From: JBBRUG01 sp038247995
GTDB lineage: Bacteria > Chloroflexota > Chloroflexia > Chloroflexales > Chloroflexaceae
DNA length: 18,005 nt
Reading direction: 5' to 3'
Assembly (NCBI GenBank): GCA_038247995.1
Contig: JBBRUG010000093.1
Location: forward strand, 1 to 18,005
In this document: positions 1 through 6,102 of the stretch, in pieces
How the letters are laid out: each line of letters opens with the position of its first letter
How positions within the stretch are numbered: position 1 is the stretch's first letter
Translations under genes and position numbers: made by a program
Notes under the pieces: generated by a model
Seen by the model: only the letters and a program-made list of their open reading frames with translations
What the model was told of the DNA's origin: nothing
Databases searched by the model: none

Positions 1-131
1 ACCCAAATTAGCTGCAGGGTTATCAAAATCCGGGGGGCTAAACGTTTTACATTTGGATAGCTCCTCCTTCGTATTAGTCCAGACAAACCAACGGTGGGTG
101 GGGGGGGGCGGGGCGCGCACCACAAAGCGGC
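1..131. other. Left-edge intergenic stretch
   Basis: No complete gene is seen here. The stretch lies downstream of the minus-strand cyclase gene. It holds a G-rich run at 93-113 (GGTGGG, then nine G, C, four G) that could form a G-quadruplex. On the minus strand it also holds a strong Shine-Dalgarno sequence followed at once by ATG-TAA, listed separately. There is no clear hairpin plus T-tract terminator for the cyclase gene. Confidence 0.5.
47..69 (-). other. Shine-Dalgarno plus immediate start-stop (ATG TAA)
   Basis: Read on the minus strand, AAGGAGGAG (69-61) is followed after 8 nt by ATG (52-50) and directly by TAA (49-47). The position suits the next gene of a minus-strand operon about 60 nt after the cyclase stop, yet this frame closes at once. 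Removing the two bases TA after the ATG would give a Lys-Arg-Leu start followed by a hydrophobic stretch to the window edge. This may therefore be a frameshifted gene start, a real start-stop element, or chance. Confidence 0.3.
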
Positions 132-3100
132 TCACACCTCACTCAACGCAGAGATCAGGGCCAGATCGCGCTCGGCATCAAGTTCGCGGAAGATTGCCGC
201 AGCTTCGGCGGCGATTGGGTCGCGGGTGGGCAGATCTTCCTGGGCGGTTGCGAGCCGCGCCAGGTGATAGAGCGTGCGCCCGAGTTCGTAGCAATTGTCG
301 AGTTGGGTTAGCTCGGCACGCGATTGGTCGAGCAGGCGCTGCGCGGCAACTTGATCGCCGGTGGCCAGCGCGATCTGGCCGAGCACCCGCCGGGCGACGG
401 CAGCCTCGGCGCCCATGCCTAGTTCGTCGGCGATGGCCAGCGAACGGGCGGCGGTGGTCGCGGCGGTGGCGTAATCGTTCAGCGCTAGGTTGGCTTCGGC
501 GTGTAGGCGCAGCACATCGGGCAGGAAGGTGCGGGCGTTAATCGCTTCGAGATCGGTAATGGCGCGTTGAAAGACGGCCAGCGCGTCGGCGGGGCGATCC
601 TGGTAGAGCAACACCTCACCGCGATTGTAGGTAGTTACGGCGACACCGAGCGCCGAGCCGATCTGGCCGAACATTGTGCTGCTCAGTTGGTAGAGTTCGG
701 CGGCGCGGGCGAGCTGGTTGCGCCCGACAAGCACCACGGCCAGGTTGTTGGCGGTGCGCGCCGTAGCCTGCACATCGCCAATCATCTCGCTGATTTCGAG
801 GCTGCGCTCGAAGCTGGCGACGGTTTCCGGCCAGCGTCCGGCGCGGGTATAGAGGATGCCCAGGTTGTTCAGTGCATCGCCGAGGCGCGTAAGATCGTTC
901 GTCGTCTCGCTGATCGAGCGCGCCCGCTCAAAAGCGTCAATCGCCTGCACCAGATCGCCCTGATCGCGCCAGAGGTTGCCCAGCAGCAAGAGCGCGTGGG
1001 CCTGATCGGCGCTGCTCTGCACCTGTTCGGCCAGGCGCAACCCCATCTGGCCCCATTCCATCGCCTGGGTGTAGACCCCCTGGCGGAAGTAGATCCCGGC
1101 GCCAAGCAGGTGGCAGCGCGCCATTTCGGCTCGTAGCGCGGATGTTGCGCGGGCCATGCCGACGTGGAGCCATTGGAAGGCGGCATCGTAGCGCGAGCGG
1201 CGTTCTTCGAGCGTGGCGAGCAGGCGGTGCAGGCGCAGCCAGCCTTCGTGTACCGGCCCACTGCCGGCGCCGGCCAACCCCAACGCCTCACGGAACTGAA
1301 CTTCGGCCAGATCATACTCGCCAAGCAGCAAGTGGATATTGCCAATCGCCTCGTGGATGGCGGCAACCTGTTCAACCAGGGCTGCGGGCGTGCTGGTTGC
1401 GGCGAGGTGCGGCGCAATCGCCAGGGCGGTGCGGTAAAGGGCCAGCGCGTCGCGGTTCGCGAAGCGGCGGCGCGATTGCTCGGCGGCACGCAGATGATAG
1501 CTGAGCGCCGGCGCCCACTCCTCGGCCTGAAGGTAGTGCCAGGCCAGCGGCGCGAGTTGTTCATCGATCTGTTCCGCGCTAATCGCCTCGATCTGGTGCG
1601 CTACGCGGGCGTGAAGGATCCGCCGACGGGCGTAGAGAATGCGCTCATAGGCGACATCGCGCAGCAGGGCATGGCGGAAGAGATACGCCAGCACGCGGTC
1701 GAACTGATCGGCGAGAATGAGTTCGATCGCGATCAATTGATCCAGGCTCTCGTCGATTGGCGCTAGGTTGGCATATACGCCCTCGACGACCGGGCGCTGG
1801 AAGCGGCGCCCAATCACCGAAGCGACCTGAACAAGTTCCTGACGCGGCTCGTCGAGGCGGTCGAGGCGGGCCGTAAGCAACCCTTCAATGCTGGTCGGCA
1901 GCGTCACTTCGGCGAGCGGGCGTGAGAGTTGCCACCCACCCTCAGGGTCTTGCACCAGGATCTGGCCGGCTACCAGGGCGCGCACCAGTTCTTCGATAAA
2001 AAATGGGTTGCCCTGGGTGCGTTCGGTGAGCGGTTGGAGGGCGGGCGGTGCACCGCCGCCAAGCAGCGCATCGATCAGCCGGACGCTGTCGGCGGCCGAG
2101 AGCTCACCGAGGTGTTGGGCCGTGGTCGTCGGCAGATCAAGCCAGGGCGCGGGGATCGGCGGTTCAGGCCGATAGGTTAACAACAAGAGCAACGGCAGGG
2201 TTGCGGCGGCGTTGGCCAGGCGGGCGAGCAGATCGAGCGACGAGGCATCGGCCCAGTGCAGATCTTCGACCGTGACGATCAATGGCGCACGCCGGGCAAT
2301 GCCGCGCAGCAGGTCGATCACGAGGTCTTGGAGCCGATCGTGGCGCTGCTGTGGACTGAGCGCAGCGGTCAGGTTGGTTTCGTTGTGCGGTAGGCCGAGG
2401 ATGTCGCCCAGGAGCGGCAAGAAGCGCTCGCGTTCCGGGGCAAACTGGCGCACGCGCAGGCGTAACTGTCCTTCCAGTTCGGCGCTGCTGAGCACAAGGT
2501 TTGTCATTCCCAACAGTTCGCGCAGCAGCGGACGTACGGCGGCATATGGCGTACGTTGCTCGTAGCTCTGGCAATCGCTGAGAAAAATGTCGAACGGCGG
2601 GACGTGCAGGGCGGTTGGTTCAGCGGCGGCGCTGGCCAACACCAACCGGCGCATCAATTCTTCGTGGAGGCGCGTCTTACCGGTACCCGCTTCGCCAATC
2701 AGCGCCAGCACCCGACCCTGCCCGCGCAATGCCGCAGCGGCAGCGACGAGTAGGGCGCTCATCTCGCTGTCGCGGCCGATCAGCGGCGCGCTGCTCAGAC
2801 GGATCGGCGAAACGTCGTTTGGCGAACTCCCGCCGCCCAGGCCGATCACCAGCGCCGGCACAACCGGTGTTGTGATGCCCTTGAGCGTGAGTGGCGGCCC
2901 ATCGCGCAGTTGTACGTGCCCAGCTACCGCCGTGCGTGTACTGGGCGAAAGATAGATCGCCTCCGCAGGGGCCGCCGTCATCAGGCGGGCGGCCAGGTTC
3001 ACCGCCGAGCCCATTACCGTGTACTCGTAGCGCGTCGCCCCACCTACCCGCCCGGCAAAGACTGTGCCGGTGTTGAGGCCGATTTTTTGGACCAAGGACG

Positions 3101-4385
3101 ACGGACCACGGACCACAGACGACGGATCCGACCGGATGGCGATCACGCTGTCGTCGTTCGTCGGTTGTCGGTCGTCAAGGAGCGCAGCGATCTCTGCGTT
3201 GGCCTCCGCCAGGGCTGCCCCAAGCTCCAGTGCGCAATGCACAGCGCGAGTCGGGTCGTCTTCGTGGGCGGTGGGCGCGCCGAAGAGCGCCATGAGCTTA
3301 TCGCCATGGGTGGCCATGTCAACTTTGTTGACGATCCCGTCGTAGCGATGCACAACCGCCTGCGCACGGCGAAAATAGGCGTTAAGAAGGGCGGCGGCGC
3401 GCGGCGCATCGTTATGCAGGCGCGTAATCAGTGGGCCAAAATCGGCGATGTTGGCGAAAAGTACGGTAACGGGGCGGAACTCACCGAGACCGCTATCGGC
3501 GCTGGCGAGAAAGCGCTGCGGCAAGCCGCGCACGAGGTAGGGGCGCAACGCCTCCAATTGGGCGGCCAGGCGCGCCAGATCGGGCAGATCGCCCGGCCCG
3601 GCGGCTGGGATCGGGTTGGGCGGCGCGGGCGGCATCGTGAGCGGCGGGAGGGTCGTGATGCGCAAGAAACCGTCGCCGGCAGGATCAGTCAGCGCGTCGG
3701 GAAAGTAGGCCGCCGTGGCTGCGGTGATCACCGTTTCGCCGGGGGCGGCGATCTCCTGAGCGTAGGCAACCCGGTTTACCTCCGGGCCGGTAACGACCAG
3801 TTCGATATGGGTGGCATCACCGACCTCGGCGGCAAAAACGCGCCCGCTATGCACGCCGACGCGCAGGCGCAAGGTAAACGTGCCGGCGCGGGTCTGGAGA
3901 TCGACAAATTCCAGCATCCGCTGCTGCATGGCCAGCGCAGCCGTGGCGGCGGCGGCGGCGTGGGCGGAACCGAGCGCATCGGCGTCGAAAAAGGCGGTCA
4001 GTGCATCGCCGCCAAACTTGAGCAGGGTGCCGTGATGAACCTGGATTTCGGCTACCAGCGCGGAAAAAAGCCGGTTAACGACAGCACTTACTTCTTCGGC
4101 GCCTTGGCGCCCCAGCACGCTCAGTTGTTCCGAGAGCGCCGTAAATCCCGAAAGATCGGCAAAGAGCAGGCTGCCCGCCCAGAAGGCGCCGCTCGTTCGG
4201 CCCGGCTGTGGATCGGCAAGTTGCGCACGCACAAGCCGGGCGGGGATGAAGGCGGCGCAGGCGGACAGTTCGGCATAGAGCGCCGCGCCCAGGCGCACTC
4301 GCTCGGCCACGGGCAGATTGCCGGTGCGGGCGAGGTACGCAGCCAGATCAGGGGTTAGATGGGCGTGAAGCGGCGCCAGATTCAT
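132..4385 (-). CDS. sAC-like tandem class III adenylate cyclase with AAA ATPase and TPR domains
   Basis: A 1417-residue protein predicted to make cAMP from ATP in the cytoplasm. Cyclase domain C1 (about 70-245) has metal aspartates D77 (FADLSGFT) and D127 (KFGGD), plus K123 four residues before D127. C2 (about 303-510) has T456, N463 and R467 in TVMGSAVNLAARL. C1 lacks the Arg (Tyr208 instead) and C2 lacks the first Asp (Asn312), so one composite site is expected, as in mammalian soluble adenylyl cyclase. An ATPase follows, with Walker A GEAGTGKT (564-571) and Walker B LIVTVED (about 701-707, before LHWAD). TPR repeats fill about 960-1417. The reading frame stays open upstream to 4934, but only through a repeat array. 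The Met at 4385 has a weak AAGG 7 nt upstream and fits the family start. C2 contains an in-frame repeat insert at residues 404-430. Cyclase activity and substrate are inferred. Confidence 0.88.
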   Translation of the reverse strand: MNLAPLHAHLTPDLAAYLARTGNLPVAERVRLGAALYAELSACAAFIPARLVRAQLADPQPGRTSGAFWAGSLLFADLSGFTALSEQLSVLGRQGAEEVSAVVNRLFSALVAEIQVHHGTLLKFGGDALTAFFDADALGSAHAAAAATAALAMQQRMLEFVDLQTRAGTFTLRLRVGVHSGRVFAAEVGDATHIELVVTGPEVNRVAYAQEIAAPGETVITAATAAYFPDALTDPAGDGFLRITTLPPLTMPPAPPNPIPAAGPGDLPDLARLAAQLEALRPYLVRGLPQRFLASADSGLGEFRPVTVLFANIADFGPLITRLHNDAPRAAALLNAYFRRAQAVVHRYDGIVNKVDMATHGDKLMALFGAPTAHEDDPTRAVHCALELGAALAEANAEIAALLDDRQPTNDDSVIAIRSDPSSVVRGPSSLVQKIGLNTGTVFAGRVGGATRYEYTVMGSAVNLAARLMTAAPAEAIYLSPSTRTAVAGHVQLRDGPPLTLKGITTPVVPALVIGLGGGSSPNDVSPIRLSSAPLIGRDSEMSALLVAAAAALRGQGRVLALIGEAGTGKTRLHEELMRRLVLASAAAEPTALHVPPFDIFLSDCQSYEQRTPYAAVRPLLRELLGMTNLVLSSAELEGQLRLRVRQFAPERERFLPLLGDILGLPHNETNLTAALSPQQRHDRLQDLVIDLLRGIARRAPLIVTVEDLHWADASSLDLLARLANAAATLPLLLLLTYRPEPPIPAPWLDLPTTTAQHLGELSAADSVRLIDALLGGGAPPALQPLTERTQGNPFFIEELVRALVAGQILVQDPEGGWQLSRPLAEVTLPTSIEGLLTARLDRLDEPRQELVQVASVIGRRFQRPVVEGVYANLAPIDESLDQLIAIELILADQFDRVLAYLFRHALLRDVAYERILYARRRILHARVAHQIEAISAEQIDEQLAPLAWHYLQAEEWAPALSYHLRAAEQSRRRFANRDALALYRTALAIAPHLAATSTPAALVEQVAAIHEAIGNIHLLLGEYDLAEVQFREALGLAGAGSGPVHEGWLRLHRLLATLEERRSRYDAAFQWLHVGMARATSALRAEMARCHLLGAGIYFRQGVYTQAMEWGQMGLRLAEQVQSSADQAHALLLLGNLWRDQGDLVQAIDAFERARSISETTNDLTRLGDALNNLGILYTRAGRWPETVASFERSLEISEMIGDVQATARTANNLAVVLVGRNQLARAAELYQLSSTMFGQIGSALGVAVTTYNRGEVLLYQDRPADALAVFQRAITDLEAINARTFLPDVLRLHAEANLALNDYATAATTAARSLAIADELGMGAEAAVARRVLGQIALATGDQVAAQRLLDQSRAELTQLDNCYELGRTLYHLARLATAQEDLPTRDPIAAEAAAIFRELDAERDLALISALSEV
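3097..3176. repeat. Palindromic heptamer-repeat insert inside the cyclase gene
   Basis: Two 27-nt arms (3097-3123 and 3150-3176) are imperfect reverse complements, matching at about 21 of 27 positions, around a 26-nt loop. Each arm is itself a degenerate 7-nt tandem repeat. On the minus strand the units of one arm read GTCCGTG, GTCCGTC and GTCCTTG, the same family as the intergenic GTCCGTC array at 8127-8175. The frame is kept, adding about 27-36 residues (404-435, including PSSVVRGPSS) in a loop between two conserved blocks of C2. Confidence 0.8.
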
Positions 4386-4418
4386 TGATGAGCCTTGGGA
4401 CGCTGACAGGGCATAATC

Positions 4419-4436
4419 CGCAGATTGCGCAGATTG
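4419..4436. repeat. Two 9-bp tandem units CGCAGATTG
   Basis: Two exact copies of CGCAGATTG lie head to tail, followed by CG, in the leader between the cyclase start and the octamer array. This is a third repeat period (9) next to the 8- and 7-bp arrays. Confidence 0.6.
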
Positions 4437-4449
4437 CGTAGAAACGAAC

Positions 4450-4649
4450 GACAGTTTGACAGTCCGACAGTCTGACAGTCTGACAGTCCGACAGTCCGAC
4501 AGTCTGATAGTCTGACAGTCTGACAGTCTGATAGTCCGACAGTCTGATAGTCTGACAGTCTGATAGTCTGACAGTCCGACAGTCTGATAGTCTGACAGTC
4601 TGATAGTCTGACAGTCTGATAGTCTGACAGTCTGACAGTCCGATAGTCT
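4450..4649. repeat. Tandem octamer array, 25 units of GAYAGTCY
   Basis: The array is 200 bp of uninterrupted 8-nt units. Nearly all are GACAGTCT, GACAGTCC, GATAGTCT or GATAGTCC, and the first is GACAGTTT. Variation is confined to the third and last bases, apart from the seventh base of that first unit. Since 8 is not a multiple of 3, each strand reads the same eight-residue peptide in all three frames. The minus strand has no stops (it reads RLSDCQTV), while the plus strand meets TGA in every frame. There are no unique spacers, so it is not a CRISPR array. Confidence 0.93.
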
Positions 4650-4682
4650 GACTGACGACTGACGACTGGCGACTGGCGACTG
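4650..4682. repeat. Tandem heptamer array, GACTGAC/GACTGGC
   Basis: Four 7-nt units and most of a fifth (GACTGAC twice, GACTGGC twice, then GACTGG) directly abut the octamer array. The period changes from 8 to 7 at 4650 while the GACTG/GACAG theme continues, suggesting related origin. Confidence 0.8.
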
Positions 4683-4828
4683 GAAAAGTTTACTACAAGG
4701 GATAAACGGAACGTTGCAAGCAATTGACCAGCGCCGCATGCCGCCATTGTACGATGGATACGCAGGGGCGTGGACAAAAGTAACAGACGGACAAACTGTG
4801 AAGCAGCGCACAATCGACTGGTGTCCTC

Positions 4829-4857
4829 TTGACAATAGCTCGTGAGCGTCGTATACT
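4829..4857 (+). promoter_or_regulatory. Sigma70-type promoter for nadA-nadB
   Basis: A perfect -35 TTGACA (4829-4834) and a near-consensus -10 TATACT (4852-4857) are separated by exactly 17 nt. The predicted start is near 4864, giving a leader of about 215 nt before nadA. The three palindromes lie at and just after that start. Confidence 0.75.
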
Positions 4858-4862
4858 CGCCT

Positions 4863-4881
4863 GAGTGTCAATGTAACACCA
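4863..4881. promoter_or_regulatory. Operator-like palindrome 1 (imperfect)
   Basis: The sequence is GAGTGT, 7 nt, ACACCA. The inner GTGT/ACAC pair matches the two perfect copies downstream, with the same 7-nt spacer. It starts 5 nt after the -10 box and overlaps the predicted transcription start, a position suited to a repressor. Confidence 0.45.
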
Positions 4882-4910
4882 GGCCGGGCGGCCCATTTCA
4901 GGCGCGGTTT

Positions 4911-4929
4911 TAGTGTCTTTAGAACACTA
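4911..4929. promoter_or_regulatory. Operator-like palindrome 2
   Basis: TAGTGTCTTTAGAACACTA has perfect 6-bp arms TAGTGT/ACACTA around 7 nt. It shares arms and spacing with the site at 4967-4985. This is likely a regulator site for the NAD operon. NAD biosynthesis is known to be repressed by NrtR-, NiaR- or NadQ-type regulators in various bacteria; which, if any, acts here is unknown. Confidence 0.6.
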
Positions 4930-4936
4930 TGCACGC

Positions 4937-4950
4937 CGACCGTCCGGTCG
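4937..4950. promoter_or_regulatory. Short inverted repeat CGACCG/CGGTCG
   Basis: A 6-bp inverted repeat with a 2-nt centre lies between the two perfect operator-like palindromes in the nadA leader. It could form a small RNA hairpin or be chance in GC-rich DNA. Confidence 0.3.
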
Positions 4951-4966
4951 CTTATTCAAAGCGAGA

Positions 4967-4985
4967 TAGTGTCTAAAATACACTA
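4967..4985. promoter_or_regulatory. Operator-like palindrome 3
   Basis: TAGTGTCTAAAATACACTA has arms identical to palindrome 2, and the spacer also starts with CT and is AT-rich. Centre-to-centre distance to palindrome 2 is 56 bp, and 48 bp separates palindromes 1 and 2. Confidence 0.6.
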
Positions 4986-5078
4986 ACGTATAACTGGTGT
5001 TATTGCGGTTTAGCGAGACGGTTTGGAGCGACCCATTGTTGCGCGCAGCGCAGCGGTTGACCAAGAGGGAGAGTATTC

Positions 5079-6050
5079 ATGACCACAGGGCTTTATCATA
5101 CGGCTCCGGCCGCAGCTGAGCAGTTCGCTGCTGAAATCGCGCAACTCAAAGCCGAGCGCAACGCAGTGATTCTGGCGCATAACTATCAGTATGGCGAGGT
5201 TCAGGATCTTGCCGATTACGTCGGCGACTCACTGGGCATGGCGCAGTATGCTGCAGCGAGCGACGCGCCGGTGCTGGTGGTGTGCGGGGTGCATTTTATG
5301 GCTGAGACATCGGCGATTCTCTCGCCGGAGAAGACGGTGCTCATCCCCGATCGGGATGCCGGCTGCTCGCTGGCCGACTCGATCGACGCCGATCGGCTGC
5401 GCGCCTGGAAGGCTGAGCATCCGAACGCAGTGGTGGTGAGCTATGTCAACACTACCGCTGAAGTGAAGGCCGAGAGCGACTATTGCTGTACATCAGGCAA
5501 TGCCGAGCGAGTGATCCGCGCCATTCCCGCAGATAAAGAGATCCTGTTCCTGCCCGATATGTTCCTGGGCAGCTACCTACGCCAGCAAACCGGGCGGAAG
5601 ATGGAGATCTGGGCCGGCGAGTGCCATGTACACGCCGCGATCCGCCCGGCGATGGTTGAACGTCAGCGCGCGGCCTTGCCCGGCGCCGAGTTCCTGATCC
5701 ACCCCGAGTGTGGCTGTGTCAGCAGCACAATGCATTATCTGGCTCAGGGCAAGATCAGCGCCGAGGGCACGCATATCCTCTCCACCGAGGGCATGATCCG
5801 CCACGCCAACCAGAGTGGGGCGCGCCAGTTCGTGGTTGCTACCGAGATCGGCGTGCTGCACCGGATGCGCAAGGCCAACCCGGAGAAGGAATTCCTGCCG
5901 ATCGACGAGTCGATCAGTTGCCGCTATATGAAGATGATCACCCTGGAGAAGGTGCGCGATAGTCTGCGCAACATGACCCATGTGGTGCAGGTGGAGCCGG
6001 CCCTGGCTGATCGGGCGCGTACGGCGATCGAGCGGATGATTGCGCTGTAG
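5079..6050 (+). CDS. nadA: Quinolinate synthase NadA
   Basis: A 323-residue [4Fe-4S] enzyme that condenses iminoaspartate with dihydroxyacetone phosphate to give quinolinate, the second step of de novo NAD synthesis. Visible motifs are AHNYQ (34-37 region), DAGCSLADS with C96, SYVNTTAEVKA (121-131), GECHVHA with C182 and H185, HPECGC (H208, E210) and SCRYMKMITLEK with C281. C96, C182 and C281 fit the three cluster ligands of the family. The CGC-to-STEGM segment (211-238) belongs to the longer NadA subtype. The ATG at 5079 has AGGGAG 7 nt upstream. nadB follows on the same strand 52 nt later. The TAG stop lies inside a repeated DNA unit (6044-6058). Confidence 0.97.
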   Translation: MTTGLYHTAPAAAEQFAAEIAQLKAERNAVILAHNYQYGEVQDLADYVGDSLGMAQYAAASDAPVLVVCGVHFMAETSAILSPEKTVLIPDRDAGCSLADSIDADRLRAWKAEHPNAVVVSYVNTTAEVKAESDYCCTSGNAERVIRAIPADKEILFLPDMFLGSYLRQQTGRKMEIWAGECHVHAAIRPAMVERQRAALPGAEFLIHPECGCVSSTMHYLAQGKISAEGTHILSTEGMIRHANQSGARQFVVATEIGVLHRMRKANPEKEFLPIDESISCRYMKMITLEKVRDSLRNMTHVVQVEPALADRARTAIERMIAL

Positions 6051-6089
6051 GGACGAAGTGCTGTAGGGACGAAGCACGCTTCGTCCCTA
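6044..6089. repeat. Direct repeat plus perfect hairpin between nadA and nadB
   Basis: GCTGTAGGGACGAAG occurs twice, at 6044-6058 and 6060-6074. The second copy continues into a perfect inverted repeat (TAGGGACGAAGC at 6064-6075, AC, then its complement to 6089). The nadA stop codon is within copy 1. There is no T-tract, so this is a REP-like intergenic palindrome that may stabilise or attenuate the nadAB message rather than a standard terminator. Confidence 0.75.
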
Positions 6090-6102
6090 TGGCGCGGTTG
6101 AA

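Larger units (their letters stand above)
4386..5078. other. Divergent intergenic region, cyclase gene / nadA
   Basis: This 693-bp region separates the minus-strand cyclase gene from plus-strand nadA. From left to right it holds two copies of a 9-mer CGCAGATTG (4419-4436), a 25-unit octamer array (4450-4649), a heptamer array (4650-4682), a plus-strand promoter (4829-4857), three palindromes (4863-4985) and the nadA ribosome binding site (AGGGAG, 5066-5071). No convincing minus-strand promoter for the cyclase was found. If it lies right of the arrays, the arrays are part of the cyclase leader. Confidence 0.7.

Noticed and set aside
93..113. G-quadruplex as a regulatory element
   Set aside because: The G-run could form one, but it is a single low-complexity tract in GC-rich DNA with no link to a promoter or start.
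53..541. 162-codon plus-strand ORF at the left edge
   Set aside because: Arg/Gly-rich low-complexity translation antisense to the TPR region of the cyclase gene, with no family features.
2910..4358. 482-codon plus-strand ORF opposite the cyclase gene
   Set aside because: It lies entirely antisense to conserved cyclase domains. Its composition reflects the GC-rich codon pattern of the other strand and no motif is visible.
4450..4682. CRISPR array
   Set aside because: The units are 7-8 bp and directly abut, with no spacers and no cas genes in the window.
4386..4934. Upstream 183-codon extension of the cyclase ORF as coding sequence
   Set aside because: Most of it is octamer and heptamer array that is stop-free in every minus-strand frame, so openness is no evidence. 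The first cyclase domain begins normally after the Met at 4385.
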